Shown piece after piece: positions 34,874 through 43,644 of a DNA stretch of 64,000 nucleotides (positions are counted from its first letter, which is position 1; every line of letters begins with the position of its first letter). Made by a program: the position numbers and the translations under genes. Below the pieces are notes generated by a model. That model saw only the letters and a list, made by a program, of their open reading frames with translations. It made no database searches and was not told the DNA's origin. Source of the stretch: an uncultured Bacteroidales bacterium. GTDB taxonomy: Bacteria > Bacteroidota > Bacteroidia > Bacteroidales > UBA932. The DNA lies in assembly GCA_905235085.1 (NCBI GenBank), contig CAJOKD010000006.1, positions 1-64,000 of the forward strand. Direction: 5' to 3'.

Positions 34874-36334
34874 ATGGAAGAAAACTACAAGGGTGGCTAC
34901 GAAGGCCACGAAGAGCGTAGGGATTACGCAAACAGAGAACCTAGGACCGGCTATTCATCTGAAGGAAGGAAACTCAGGCCAAGAAGGAAAGTTTCGCCGG
35001 CATCATCATCACACACAGAAGGAGAACATAGGTCATACGGACATCAGAACCGCAGCGGCTACGGCAGCCGGAGTGAATACCACGCCCACGGCGGAAACGA
35101 CCGCCGCAGCAATTACGGCGAGCGGAGCTACGGTGAACGGAGCTACGGTGAACGGAGCTACGGTGAACGGAGCTACGGTGAACGGAGCTACGGTGAACGG
35201 AGCTACGGTGAGCGCAGCTACGGTGAGCGCAGCTACGGAGAGCGCAGCCACGACGATAGCCGTGGCGGATATGGAGCCAGGCGTCCGTCGCACGGACCGA
35301 GCCGCGCCCCTTACGGCCAGAACCGTCCGTCTTATGGCCAGAACCATACATCATCTTACGGTGGTCAGCGCCGCAGTTTCGCCGGCGACGGCCAGGAAGG
35401 AGGAGAAAGGAAGCACTACGGCCAGGGACGTCCGTCATACGGCCAGAAGAACAGCTACTCCAGGAAACCGGCCGGGCCTAAGAAGTTCGCCCGCAGGACA
35501 GACCCTCATTTCACCGAGACTGACGAGGCAGGAATCAACATAATGCTCTCCCGCAAGCCTCAGCTGGACCATACAGCCTTTTCTGACAACGACAACGTTC
35601 CTACCCCTATCAAGGAGGAAGTGCGCCTCAACAAGTTCATCGCCAATTCCGGCGTATGCTCCCGCAGGGAGGCTGACAACTTGATCCAGGCCGGAGTAGT
35701 CACAGTCAACGGTGTTGTCGTTACCGAACTCGGCACCAAGGTCAATGTCCTCAAGGACGACATCCGGTTCAACGGAGAACGACTGAAGGGAGAAGAGAAG
35801 GTCTATATAGTTATGAACAAGCCTAAGGGCTTCGTCACCAGCGCAAGCGACCCTCACGCAGAGAAGACCGTGATGGACCTGCTCAAGGGATGCACTATCA
35901 GGGTATTCCCTGTCGGAAGGCTGGACAAGAACACCACAGGTGTCCTGATGTTCACGAATGACGGAGAGATCGCCGAGCAGCTGACCCATCCTTCATACAA
36001 CAAGAAGAAGATCTACCAGGTGATCCTGGACAAGGCCCTGGATGAAGCTGACAAGGAGAAGATCCTCAACGAAGGCCTCGAGCTCAGCGACGGAGTGATC
36101 AAGGCCGACGAGCTCGAATACATCGACGCCGAGGACCACAGGAGGCTCGGTATCGAGATCCATTCCGGCAAGAACCGCATCGTCCGCAGGATATTCGAAT
36201 CTCTCGGCTACGATGTGAAAGCCCTTGACAGGGTATACTTCGCCGGACTGACCAAGAAGGGTCTGAAGAAAGGTGAATGGAGATATCTCAGCGAGGGCGA
36301 AGTGAATGTCCTCAAGATGGGTGCGTATGTCTAG
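34874..36334 (+). CDS. RsuA/RluB-family rRNA pseudouridine synthase with N-terminal repeat tail
   Basis: A 486-residue protein. The C-terminal enzyme (from about 250) has an S4 RNA-binding domain (RLNKFIANSGVCSRREADNLI) and a pseudouridine synthase domain with the catalytic Asp in VGRLDKNTTGVLMFTND; the family acts on 23S or 16S rRNA. The first 240 residues are low-complexity, rich in Gly, Arg, Ser and Tyr, with nine tandem GERSY units at about 82-126. Related Bacteroidetes enzymes have basic tails, but this repeat is unusually regular. The ATG at 34874 starts the tail. It overlaps era by 8 bp. Confidence 0.9.
   Translation: MEENYKGGYEGHEERRDYANREPRTGYSSEGRKLRPRRKVSPASSSHTEGEHRSYGHQNRSGYGSRSEYHAHGGNDRRSNYGERSYGERSYGERSYGERSYGERSYGERSYGERSYGERSYGERSHDDSRGGYGARRPSHGPSRAPYGQNRPSYGQNHTSSYGGQRRSFAGDGQEGGERKHYGQGRPSYGQKNSYSRKPAGPKKFARRTDPHFTETDEAGINIMLSRKPQLDHTAFSDNDNVPTPIKEEVRLNKFIANSGVCSRREADNLIQAGVVTVNGVVVTELGTKVNVLKDDIRFNGERLKGEEKVYIVMNKPKGFVTSASDPHAEKTVMDLLKGCTIRVFPVGRLDKNTTGVLMFTNDGEIAEQLTHPSYNKKKIYQVILDKALDEADKEKILNEGLELSDGVIKADELEYIDAEDHRRLGIEIHSGKNRIVRRIFESLGYDVKALDRVYFAGLTKKGLKKGEWRYLSEGEVNVLKMGAYV
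35117..35251 (+). repeat. Nine 15-bp tandem repeats coding GERSY
   Basis: Nine in-frame copies of a 15-base unit, consensus GGTGAACGGAGCTAC, lie end to end. The first and the last three differ at a few third positions (GAG for GAA, CGC for CGG) and the last codes His instead of Tyr. A unit length divisible by three means copy-number change keeps the gene in frame. Confidence 0.97.
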
Positions 36335-37229
36335 TACGGAGATCCACAGCGGACACCGCGCAGGATTCGTCAACATCATCGGGAATCCGAATGTAGGCAA
36401 ATCCACGCTTATGAACGCCCTGGTCGGGGAAAAGCTGTCTATCGTGACTGCCAAGGCCCAGACCACGAGGCACCGCATAATGGGCATCGTCAACACCGAC
36501 GACTACCAGATAGTGTATTCCGACACCCCCGGTATGCTCAAGCCGAACTACCGGCTGCAGGAGGATATGATGAAATTCGTCGATGCCGCCATCGGTGACG
36601 CCGACATCATACTCTATGTCACCGACGTGGTGGAGAAGGCTGACAAGAACGGGGATTACATCCAGAAACTCCAGAGAGTCGATTGCCCCGTGGTCGTAGC
36701 CATCAACAAGATAGATATCAGCGACCAGCAGAAAGTCGTGCAGCTGATGAGCTACTGGCAGGACTTGCTTCCTGAGGCGCTGGTCATACCTGTATCAGCC
36801 AAGGAGCGGTTCAACCTCGACAGCGTGCTGAACGCAATCGTAAGCAAGCTGCCGCTGTCTCCGCCCTGGTTCGACAAGGACCAGTTCACCGACCGCAACC
36901 TCCGGTTCTTCGCTTCGGAGATAATACGTAAGAAGATCCTGGAGAATTACAGCCAGGAGATACCTTACAGCTGCGAAGTGGCCGTGGAATCGTTCAAGGA
37001 AGGAAAAGACAGGTACGAAATCGGTGCAGTGATATACGTGATGCGGGACTCCCAGAAAGGGATCATCATCGGCAAGGCAGGTTCCGCCTTGAAGAAGACC
37101 GGGACCGAAGCCAGGATCGAGATGGAAGACTTCTTCCAGAAAAAAGTATACCTGCAGCTGTTCGTGAAAGTGGATGCCGACTGGCGGGAGAACCGCCGCG
37201 AACTGAGGAAGTTCGGTTACGAAGAATAG
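36327..37229 (+). CDS. era: GTPase Era
   Basis: Era is a GTPase that binds the 3' end of 16S rRNA during small-subunit assembly. The 300-residue protein has G1 GNPNVGKST, G3 DTPGML, G4 NKIDIS and the C-terminal KH domain (VIYVMRDSQKGIIIGKAGSALK). The ATG at 36327 overlaps the end of the upstream gene as ATGTCTAG; an in-frame ATG at 36306 is possible but adds residues not typical of the family. Confidence 0.96.
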   Translation: MSSTEIHSGHRAGFVNIIGNPNVGKSTLMNALVGEKLSIVTAKAQTTRHRIMGIVNTDDYQIVYSDTPGMLKPNYRLQEDMMKFVDAAIGDADIILYVTDVVEKADKNGDYIQKLQRVDCPVVVAINKIDISDQQKVVQLMSYWQDLLPEALVIPVSAKERFNLDSVLNAIVSKLPLSPPWFDKDQFTDRNLRFFASEIIRKKILENYSQEIPYSCEVAVESFKEGKDRYEIGAVIYVMRDSQKGIIIGKAGSALKKTGTEARIEMEDFFQKKVYLQLFVKVDADWRENRRELRKFGYEE

Positions 37230-37238
37230 ACTATATCT

Positions 37239-39950
37239 ATGACAGACGAAAAGGATTATATGGAAATCGAGGACGAAGAGCTGAATGAGGCCCCGGTCGA
37301 AGAGACCGAAGGAACCGAATCGGGGAAATACGACAGATTGCTCAGTTCCGACAGCAGGAAATACAAGCTTTCCGGGATGTTCAAGGACTGGTTCCTTGAC
37401 TATTCCTCGTACGTTATCCTCCAGAGGGCCGTACCGCACATCGTGGATGGCTTGAAGCCGGTACAGAGGCGAGTCCTTCACGCGATGTACAAGATGGACG
37501 ACGGCAGCTACACGAAGGTGGCGAATATAGTCGGCCAGGCAATGCAGTACCATCCTCATGGAGACCAGTCCATACTCGGAGCCCTCGTACAGCTGGGCCA
37601 GAAGGGACTTCTTATCGACTGCCAGGGAAACTGGGGCAACATCCTCACAGGCGACAGCAACGCCGCACCGCGTTACATCGAAGCCCGGCTCAGCAAGTTC
37701 GCGAAGGAAGTGGTTTTCGACCCGAAGATCACCCACTGGATGACCTCATATGACGGACGCAACCAGGAACCTACCGAACTGCCGGTACGCTTCCCTCTCC
37801 TGCTGGCACAAGGCACGGAAGGAATCGCCGTCGGTATGGCATCCAAGATCCTGCCTCACAACTTCAACGAACTCCTGGACGCCTCGGTGGCCATCCTCGA
37901 AGGCAAGGATTTCACTATCTACCCTGACTTCCCGACCGGTGGAAGCGCTGACTGCAGCAACTACAAGGACGGCGCCAGGGGTGGCAGCGTGAAGGTCCGC
38001 GCGAAGATCGAGAAGATTGACAAGAACACGCTGGCCATAACCGAGATACCTTACGGCAAGACTTCGGAGGTCATCAAGGATTCCATAATCAGGGCTAAGG
38101 AGAAAGGCAAGATCAAGATCAAGAAGATCGAGGATATGACCACCGAAAAGGTCGAAATCATCATCCACCTGCCTAATGACGTTTCTCCGGACAAGACCAT
38201 CGACGCTCTCTATGCCTTCACGGACTGCGAATACAACATCGCACCGAATGCTTGCGTCATCGTCGACGACAAGCCTCAGTTCCTCAGTGTCAAGGACATA
38301 TTGATCTACGACACCAACCACACCAGGGACCTCCTGAAGTGGCAGCTCGAAATCCGGCTGGGTGAGCTCGAAGACGAATGGCACTACGATTCCCTTGAAA
38401 GGATATTCTTCGAGAACCGGGTGTACAAGATCCTGGAGCAGGACCAGAAATCCTGGGAGGAGCAGCTGCAGGACGTATTCGCCGAGATGAAGAACTATCA
38501 GGACCTCCTCCGCCGCGAAATCGTAATGGACGATATCCACAAACTGGTCGAGAAGCCTGTCCGCAAGATTTCCAAGTTCGACACCAAGACGATGGACGAA
38601 AAGATACTCGCCATCGAGGCCGAGATGGAAAAGGTGCGCGGGAACATAGAGAACATCACCGGATACACAATCGACTGGTTCAAGGGTCTCAAGCAGAAAT
38701 ACGGCAAGCCGTTCAAGCGCCTTACCGAAATCTCCGCCTTCGAAACCATCGCCGTCACCAAGGTGGTCAGCAACAACGCCAAGCTGTATGCCAACTACGC
38801 TGAAGGATTCGTAGGCCTCAACCTGAAGAAGGATGACAACGGTGAATTCGTAAGCGAATGCTCAGACCTTTCGGAGATACTCGTGATCGCCAAGGACGGC
38901 AAATACAGGATCACCAAGGTTACTGACAAGGCCTTCTTCTGGAAGGATCTCCTGTTCGTAGGCGTATTCAACCGCGGCGACACCAGGACGATCTACAACG
39001 TCATCTACAGGGACGGGAAGAGCAGCCTGTCCTACGCCAAGAGATTCGCCATAACCAGCGTCACCAGGGACAAGGACTACGACATCACAACCGGTGCCGA
39101 AGGATCCAAGATCCTCTGGTTCAGCGCAAACCACAACGGTGAAGCGGAAGCCGTGAGGATCTACCTCAGGCCTCGTCCGAAGCTCAAGAAGACCCAGCTT
39201 GAATATGACTTCTCCACTCTCGCGATCAAGGGAAAGGTTTCCCGCGGAAACCTCGTATCCAAGAACCCTATTTCGAGGATACAGCTCAAGAGCAAGGGTG
39301 TGTCCACCATCGGAGGCAAGGACATCTGGTACGATGCCGACATCCAGAAGCTCAACGACGAACAGAGGGGTCTCTACCTCGGAGAGTTCGGGCCGGAAGA
39401 CAAGGTACTGGCAATCTTCAAGGACGGTACGTTCTACACGACCTCGTTCGACGTATCCAACCGTTACCAGGGGCAGGTCCTCAGGATCGAGAAGTTCGAC
39501 CCGGACAAGACCTTCACCGCCCTGTATTATGACGCTGCCGCCAAGGCATTCTATGTCAAGAGGTTCAGCTTCGTACTGAGCGACAACACCCCCCAGTCGT
39601 TCATCGCTCCTGGAGCCAAGTCATACCTGGTGGACATCTCCGACGACAGACATCCGCAGTTCCAGGTGACGTTCGGCAAGAAATACGAGCATAGGGATCC
39701 GGAGAATATCGACGCCGAGGAATATATCGCCAAGAAAGGCTACACCGCCAAGGGTAAGAAATGCCATCAGTACGATGTCAAGAAAGTCAAGTTCGTAGAA
39801 CCTGCACCGGTAGAGGATAAGCCTGTGGCGGAGATGCCTGAGCCGGAGGATACCCCTCTCGACATCATCGAACCTGGCTTCGGAGCCAAGCTTCCGGACA
39901 TCGACGACATCCCGGACATCGGAGAAATCGAAGAACCCACCCTGTTCTGA
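37239..39950 (+). CDS. parC: DNA topoisomerase IV subunit A (ParC)
   Basis: The 903-residue protein carries the type IIA cleavage core from about 48 (KDWFLDYSSYVILQRAVPHIVDGLKPVQRR), the catalytic Tyr146 in AAPRYIEARLSKF, and a C-terminal beta-pinwheel region that lacks the GyrA box QRRGGKG. That absence and the overall form match Bacteroidetes ParC. The acidic C-terminal tail is rich in Asp, Glu and Pro. In the quinolone region, HPHGDQSILG has Gln at the usual Ser83 position and Gly at the Asp87 position (GyrA numbering), so these residues are not informative for resistance. parE is not adjacent. Confidence 0.93.
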   Translation: MTDEKDYMEIEDEELNEAPVEETEGTESGKYDRLLSSDSRKYKLSGMFKDWFLDYSSYVILQRAVPHIVDGLKPVQRRVLHAMYKMDDGSYTKVANIVGQAMQYHPHGDQSILGALVQLGQKGLLIDCQGNWGNILTGDSNAAPRYIEARLSKFAKEVVFDPKITHWMTSYDGRNQEPTELPVRFPLLLAQGTEGIAVGMASKILPHNFNELLDASVAILEGKDFTIYPDFPTGGSADCSNYKDGARGGSVKVRAKIEKIDKNTLAITEIPYGKTSEVIKDSIIRAKEKGKIKIKKIEDMTTEKVEIIIHLPNDVSPDKTIDALYAFTDCEYNIAPNACVIVDDKPQFLSVKDILIYDTNHTRDLLKWQLEIRLGELEDEWHYDSLERIFFENRVYKILEQDQKSWEEQLQDVFAEMKNYQDLLRREIVMDDIHKLVEKPVRKISKFDTKTMDEKILAIEAEMEKVRGNIENITGYTIDWFKGLKQKYGKPFKRLTEISAFETIAVTKVVSNNAKLYANYAEGFVGLNLKKDDNGEFVSECSDLSEILVIAKDGKYRITKVTDKAFFWKDLLFVGVFNRGDTRTIYNVIYRDGKSSLSYAKRFAITSVTRDKDYDITTGAEGSKILWFSANHNGEAEAVRIYLRPRPKLKKTQLEYDFSTLAIKGKVSRGNLVSKNPISRIQLKSKGVSTIGGKDIWYDADIQKLNDEQRGLYLGEFGPEDKVLAIFKDGTFYTTSFDVSNRYQGQVLRIEKFDPDKTFTALYYDAAAKAFYVKRFSFVLSDNTPQSFIAPGAKSYLVDISDDRHPQFQVTFGKKYEHRDPENIDAEEYIAKKGYTAKGKKCHQYDVKKVKFVEPAPVEDKPVAEMPEPEDTPLDIIEPGFGAKLPDIDDIPDIGEIEEPTLF

Positions 39951-39954
39951 TGCC

Positions 39955-40482
39955 ATGGACTGCAACATCGCACTGACAGGCTTCATGGGAAGCGGCAAGA
40001 CAAGTGTCGGGAAGGAGCTCAAGAAACTCCTTCCGGACCTTGAACTGATAGACCTGGATTCCTACATCGAGGCCATGACGGGCACCTCCATCCCGGACAT
40101 ATTCAGTTCCGAGGGGGAGGATGCTTTCAGGAATATGGAAAAGATGGCGCTCCAGGATATATTCGATACCAACGAGATGCTGGGGACCAATTCCATCCTG
40201 GCACTCGGTGGAGGTACCGTCCTGACGGATGCCTGCCGCAGGATGGTCAGGCGCAGCTGCAAGTGTTTCTACCTGCGGGCATCTCTTGAAACCCTGGTTT
40301 CCAATCTCAAGGAAGAAGCCGGGAACCGTCCTCTGCTCAAATCCGGGAAGGACCTACGAAGCACTGTAAAAGGTCTTATGGAGCTCAGGGGGCCGGTGTA
40401 CGAAAGTGCCGCACACTACGTAATAGACATCGACGGCAAAACCCCTACCGAGATTGCCGTCGATATCGTCACTTCTCTGTAA
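39955..40482 (+). CDS. aroK: Shikimate kinase
   Basis: A 175-residue P-loop kinase phosphorylating shikimate in aromatic amino acid synthesis. It has Walker A GFMGSGKTSVGK at about 9-20, the shikimate-binding DLDSYIE near 34-40, ALGGGTVL near 82-89 and the lid Arg in GNRPLL. It starts 4 bp after parC. Another shikimate-pathway gene, aroE, lies 5 kb away on the same strand. Confidence 0.95.
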   Translation: MDCNIALTGFMGSGKTSVGKELKKLLPDLELIDLDSYIEAMTGTSIPDIFSSEGEDAFRNMEKMALQDIFDTNEMLGTNSILALGGGTVLTDACRRMVRRSCKCFYLRASLETLVSNLKEEAGNRPLLKSGKDLRSTVKGLMELRGPVYESAAHYVIDIDGKTPTEIAVDIVTSL

Positions 40483-40511
40483 TATTTACATCGCATCATC
40501 TCTGATTTGAC

Positions 40512-40730
40512 CGTCATCCCCGGCTCGACCGGGAATCTCCCGTCATTCCTGACCTGTTCGGGAATCCCATGCGTCAGTGGCTGCAACACCGGGCGCTTGC
40601 TGCTTCGCAGCCCTGTACGGGTAAATGCGCCCTAACGTTGCAGCCAACTGCCGTCTACCGCCCGTCATCTCCGGCTTGTCCGGGAATCCAGATTGCCGAT
40701 CGTAGCCGGCAATGACGCTGCAATGACGGA
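40512..40730. repeat. REP-like GTCATCCCCGG cluster between aroK and trmH
   Basis: Direct units at 40512-40537, 40541-40567 and 40662-40689 share CGTCAT(C/T)YCNGRC followed by CGGGAATC. A reversed unit GCCGGCAATGACG is at 40705-40717. Together they fill the 268-bp gap between two convergent genes, which suggests a role at transcript ends. The same family occurs at 194-275 and 63981-64000. Confidence 0.75.
40579..40645. repeat. Foldable element with nested hairpins inside the REP cluster
   Basis: GGCTGCAAC at 40579-40587 plus GGGCGC at 40591-40596 pair with GCGCCC at 40627-40632 and GTTGCAGCC at 40637-40645. The enclosed 30 bases hold a second hairpin, GCTGC at 40599-40603 with GCAGC at 40607-40611, and a short CCC/GGG stem. 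The result is a cruciform or branched RNA. No known RNA family is recognised. Confidence 0.55.
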
Positions 40731-40750
40731 TAGCTGCGGCTGAGTAGCAA

Positions 40751-41554
40751 TTATTTACCGGAAGGCTGTCTCTGGCGGACGGCTTCGAAGAGAAGTACTG
40801 CGGCGGAAACCGACACATTCAGCGAGTCCAGCTCTCCCAGCATAGGAATACGTATATGGGCATCGGCTGCCTCGCGCCAGCGGTCCGTGAGACCGGTAGA
40901 TTCAGTCCCCATAACTATGGCCACGGGACCTTTCATATCAGCGTCGTAATACAAGTCCGAATCCTGGAGCTGAGCCGTCAGTATCCTGATACCTTTCGAT
41001 TTCAGCCAGGCAATGGTCTCCTCCGACCCGGCTGCGACCACCTGCCTTGAAAAGACCGCACCGATACTGGCCCGTATGAGATTCGGGTTGAACAAGTCCG
41101 TGAGCGGGTCGCATATTATCACTGCATCGGCTCCGGCAGCGTCCGCACTCCTCAGTACGGCTCCCAGGTTGCCCGGCTTCTCCACACTTTCCAGGACTGC
41201 CACCAGCGGGTTCGCACCCAACTCGATTCCATCCAGGGTGCGCTCCTTGAACTTGACCTCAGCCACGATGCCTTCGGTGCCTCCCCTGTAAGCTATCTTT
41301 CCATAGACATCCCGGCTTACATAGACGATCCTGCAATCCTTCCCGGACAGCAAGACCGAAAGGTCCTCCTCTCCGAATATCTCGGGACAGACGAACAAGG
41401 TGTCCGGCTCGAAGCCGGCGTTCAGGCAATGGCCTATCTCGCGTCTGCCTTCGACGACGAAAAGCCCCCGCTCGCGGCGCAGACGGGATTTCTCCTGCAA
41501 TGCAAGCAGATCCTTGACCTTAGGATTCTGTGCTGATGTGATACGCTCAATCAT
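40751..41554 (-). CDS. TrmH/SpoU family RNA 2'-O-methyltransferase
   Basis: A 267-residue SpoU methyltransferase with an N-terminal RNA-binding part (ITSAQNPKVKDLLALQEKSRLRR) and the knotted SPOUT domain: LESVEKPGNLGAVLRSADAAG (motif 1), IVMGTESTGL (motif 2) and IPMLGELDSLNVSVSAAVLLFE (motif 3). The target may be a tRNA or 23S rRNA ribose; TrmH versus RlmB-like specificity is not resolved. Its 3' end abuts the repeat cluster. Confidence 0.9.
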   Translation of the reverse strand: MIERITSAQNPKVKDLLALQEKSRLRRERGLFVVEGRREIGHCLNAGFEPDTLFVCPEIFGEEDLSVLLSGKDCRIVYVSRDVYGKIAYRGGTEGIVAEVKFKERTLDGIELGANPLVAVLESVEKPGNLGAVLRSADAAGADAVIICDPLTDLFNPNLIRASIGAVFSRQVVAAGSEETIAWLKSKGIRILTAQLQDSDLYYDADMKGPVAIVMGTESTGLTDRWREAADAHIRIPMLGELDSLNVSVSAAVLLFEAVRQRQPSGK

Positions 41555-41629
41555 CTTTCAATGTCCTATTCGTACTCGATCGCCACCTTGATAAGCTTGA
41601 ACTTGCTGACCATACCGGTAGGGATAAGC

Positions 41630-41977
41630 CTAGTCCTTGACCATGAATATGGTCTGCTCTACCAGCTCGTCCATCAGCTTGCCCTTCATCTCGTAGTGGA
41701 AACCATCCTGGGACTCAGCGTAATACAGATTCTGGAACTTCTCGTTCTCTGCTATTCCGTCCTTGGGATTGGCGATGAAGTACATACGGTAGGTACCATC
41801 CGGGATGCGGATGATGTTGAACATATTGATGAGCTCCATCCCGAAATCCTGGTTGGATACGATCTCTACAGGCGGCTCGGGGAAACTCACGCCTACCGGA
41901 GCCTTGCATCTGCCGCTGAAGAACACCACCGCGGCGACAGCGCAGGCGATGGCGCAGAGAAGAAGTATTCGCTTCAT
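41630..41977 (-). CDS. Truncated exported protein of unknown function
   Basis: A 115-residue protein with an N-terminal hydrophobic signal or anchor (MKRILLLCAIACAVAAVVFF). The body (NMFNIIRIPDGTYRMYFIANP and LYYAESQDGFHYEM) resembles the first blade of glycosidase-like beta-propellers. It stops at VKD. The next 25 or so codons in the +1 frame (to a stop at 41566-41568) encode a well-formed tail with the genome's preferred codons (PTGMVSKFKLIKVAIEYE), so the reading frame seems shifted and an internal part may be deleted. I regard it as a probable remnant. It lies between lysS and trmH. Confidence 0.5.
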   Translation of the reverse strand: MKRILLLCAIACAVAAVVFFSGRCKAPVGVSFPEPPVEIVSNQDFGMELINMFNIIRIPDGTYRMYFIANPKDGIAENEKFQNLYYAESQDGFHYEMKGKLMDELVEQTIFMVKD

Positions 41978-41999
41978 AAAGATATGAGTTTTAGAGGCG

Positions 42000-43538
42000 T
42001 TATGCCTCTGCTTCTTTCTTCAGGGCTTTCTCAGGACGCATCTGCGGGAAGAAGAGCACATCCTGGACAGTGGTCTGACCGGTCATGAACATAGTCAGCC
42101 TGTCGATGCCCATACCCAGTCCAGAAGTAGGAGGCATTCCATATTCCAGCGCCCGGACGAAATCGTAGTCGATGAACATAGCCTCGTCGTCGCCGTGGCT
42201 CTTGAGGGCGGCCTGCTCCTCGAACCTTTCGAGCTGGTCAATAGGATCGTTGAGCTCGGAATACGCATTGGCGAGTTCCTTCCCACAGACGAAGAGTTCG
42301 AAACGTTCGGTCAGGTCCGGATTCTCCCTGTGCCTCTTCGTAAGAGGAGACATGGATACAGGATAGTCGATTATGTACGTCGGTTCTACCAGGTGCTTTT
42401 CGCAGTACTGTCCGAATATGGCATCGATCAGCTTCCCTTCTCCCATAGTAGGATCGAACTCGACCCCGAGTTTGGTGCAAGTCGCACGAAGTTCATCGAC
42501 ACCCATCCCGGCCACGTCTACACCTGCATATTCCTTGATAGCCTGGAGGATAGGAATGCGGCGGTAGCCGGCCTTGAAATCGATCTCGTTCTCCCCTATC
42601 TTGACCTTGGTCGTACCGTGGAGATTCAAGGCTATCTTCTCGAGCATCTTCTCCACGAATTCCATCATCCAGATATAGTCCTTGTAAGCGACGTAAATCT
42701 CCATACAGGTGAACTCGGGATTGTGGGTCTTGTCCATTCCTTCGTTGCGGAAATCCTTCGCGAACTCGTAGACCCCGCTGTAGCCTCCCACGATCAGCCT
42801 CTTCAGGAACAGCTCGTTGGCTATCCTCATATACAGGTCGATGTCCAGAGCATTGTGATGAGTGATGAACGGCCTGGCCGTAGCGCCTCCCGGAATCGAC
42901 TGCAGGATAGGAGTTTCCACCTCGAGGCAGCCGGCCTCGTTGAAATACTCGCGCATCGTAGCGATGATCTTGGCCCTCTGGACGAATACGTCACGGACCT
43001 GAGGATTGACGATCAGGTCCACATACCTCTGACGGTACCTCAGCTCAGGGTCGGAGAAGCCGTCATAGACATTGCCCTCGGCATCGGTCTTGACTATAGG
43101 AAGCACCCTAAGGGACTTGCTCAGTACGGTAAGTTCCTTTGCGTGGACACTCAGCTGGCCGGTCTGGGTAATGAAGGCGAAGCCCTTGATACCGATGATG
43201 TCTCCGATATCCAGAAGCTTCTTCCAGACAGTATTGTACATCGTCTTGTCCTCTCCAGGGCAGATTTCATCCCGTTTGACATAGATCTGGATCCTGCCTG
43301 TTGCATCCTGGAGCTCTCCGAAGGAAGCCGCTCCCATGATCCTGCGTGACATTATCCTTCCCGCAATGCACACTTCCTGGAAATTCCCTTTTTCCGGGTC
43401 ATACCCGTCCTCGATTTCCTTGGCCGAGGCATTGACCGGATACAGTGGCGCCGGATAAGGATTGATGCCCAATTCCCTTAACTTTGCAAGAGACTCGCGC
43501 CTGATTATCTCCTGCTCGCTGAGTTCGATGTTAGCCAT
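42000..43538 (-). CDS. lysS: Lysyl-tRNA synthetase (class II)
   Basis: LysS charges tRNA-Lys. The 512-residue protein has the N-terminal OB anticodon-binding fold (VCIAGRIMSRRIMGAASFGEL), class II motif 2 FRNEGMDKTHNPEFTCMEIY and motif 3 GLGMGIDRLTMFM. The ATG at 43538 (MANIELSEQEIIRRE) is preferred over an upstream in-frame codon. A TATTTTTG box and a terminator-like hairpin lie in the 45-nt leader. Confidence 0.97.
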   Translation of the reverse strand: MANIELSEQEIIRRESLAKLRELGINPYPAPLYPVNASAKEIEDGYDPEKGNFQEVCIAGRIMSRRIMGAASFGELQDATGRIQIYVKRDEICPGEDKTMYNTVWKKLLDIGDIIGIKGFAFITQTGQLSVHAKELTVLSKSLRVLPIVKTDAEGNVYDGFSDPELRYRQRYVDLIVNPQVRDVFVQRAKIIATMREYFNEAGCLEVETPILQSIPGGATARPFITHHNALDIDLYMRIANELFLKRLIVGGYSGVYEFAKDFRNEGMDKTHNPEFTCMEIYVAYKDYIWMMEFVEKMLEKIALNLHGTTKVKIGENEIDFKAGYRRIPILQAIKEYAGVDVAGMGVDELRATCTKLGVEFDPTMGEGKLIDAIFGQYCEKHLVEPTYIIDYPVSMSPLTKRHRENPDLTERFELFVCGKELANAYSELNDPIDQLERFEEQAALKSHGDDEAMFIDYDFVRALEYGMPPTSGLGMGIDRLTMFMTGQTTVQDVLFFPQMRPEKALKKEAEA

Positions 43539-43564
43539 ATCTTGTCGGTTTGTTTTCAATCAAA

Positions 43565-43583
43565 AAGGCCGTTCGGCGGCCTT
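43565..43583 (-). promoter_or_regulatory. Terminator-like hairpin in the lysS leader
   Basis: On the minus strand AAGGCCG-CCGAA-CGGCCTT is followed by TTTG, so five T in a row follow CGGCC. It lies between the -7 box (43590-43597) and the lysS ATG, with transcription expected to begin about 2 nt before the stem. It may be an attenuator or a 5' stabilising hairpin. Confidence 0.45.
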
Positions 43584-43589
43584 AATATG

Positions 43590-43597
43590 CAAAAATA
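43590..43597 (-). promoter_or_regulatory. TATTTTTG -7 box for lysS
   Basis: An exact TAnnTTTG element on the minus strand about 52 bases before the lysS ATG. Confidence 0.5.
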
Positions 43598-43630
43598 CTA
43601 CTTTTAATTCACATTCTGAAATTAAATCCT

Positions 43631-43638
43631 TATCTTTG
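43631..43638 (+). promoter_or_regulatory. TATCTTTG -7 box for recJ
   Basis: An exact TAnnTTTG element ending 6 nt before the recJ ATG, which predicts a leaderless or nearly leaderless transcript. Confidence 0.5.
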
Positions 43639-43644
43639 TGTATT

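Noticed and set aside
35117..35251. CRISPR array reading of the 15-bp repeats
   Set aside because: Units are contiguous with no spacers, code for GERSY in frame and lie inside a conserved enzyme gene.
37239..39950. Gyrase subunit A
   Set aside because: No GyrA box and a C-terminal region like Bacteroidetes ParC.
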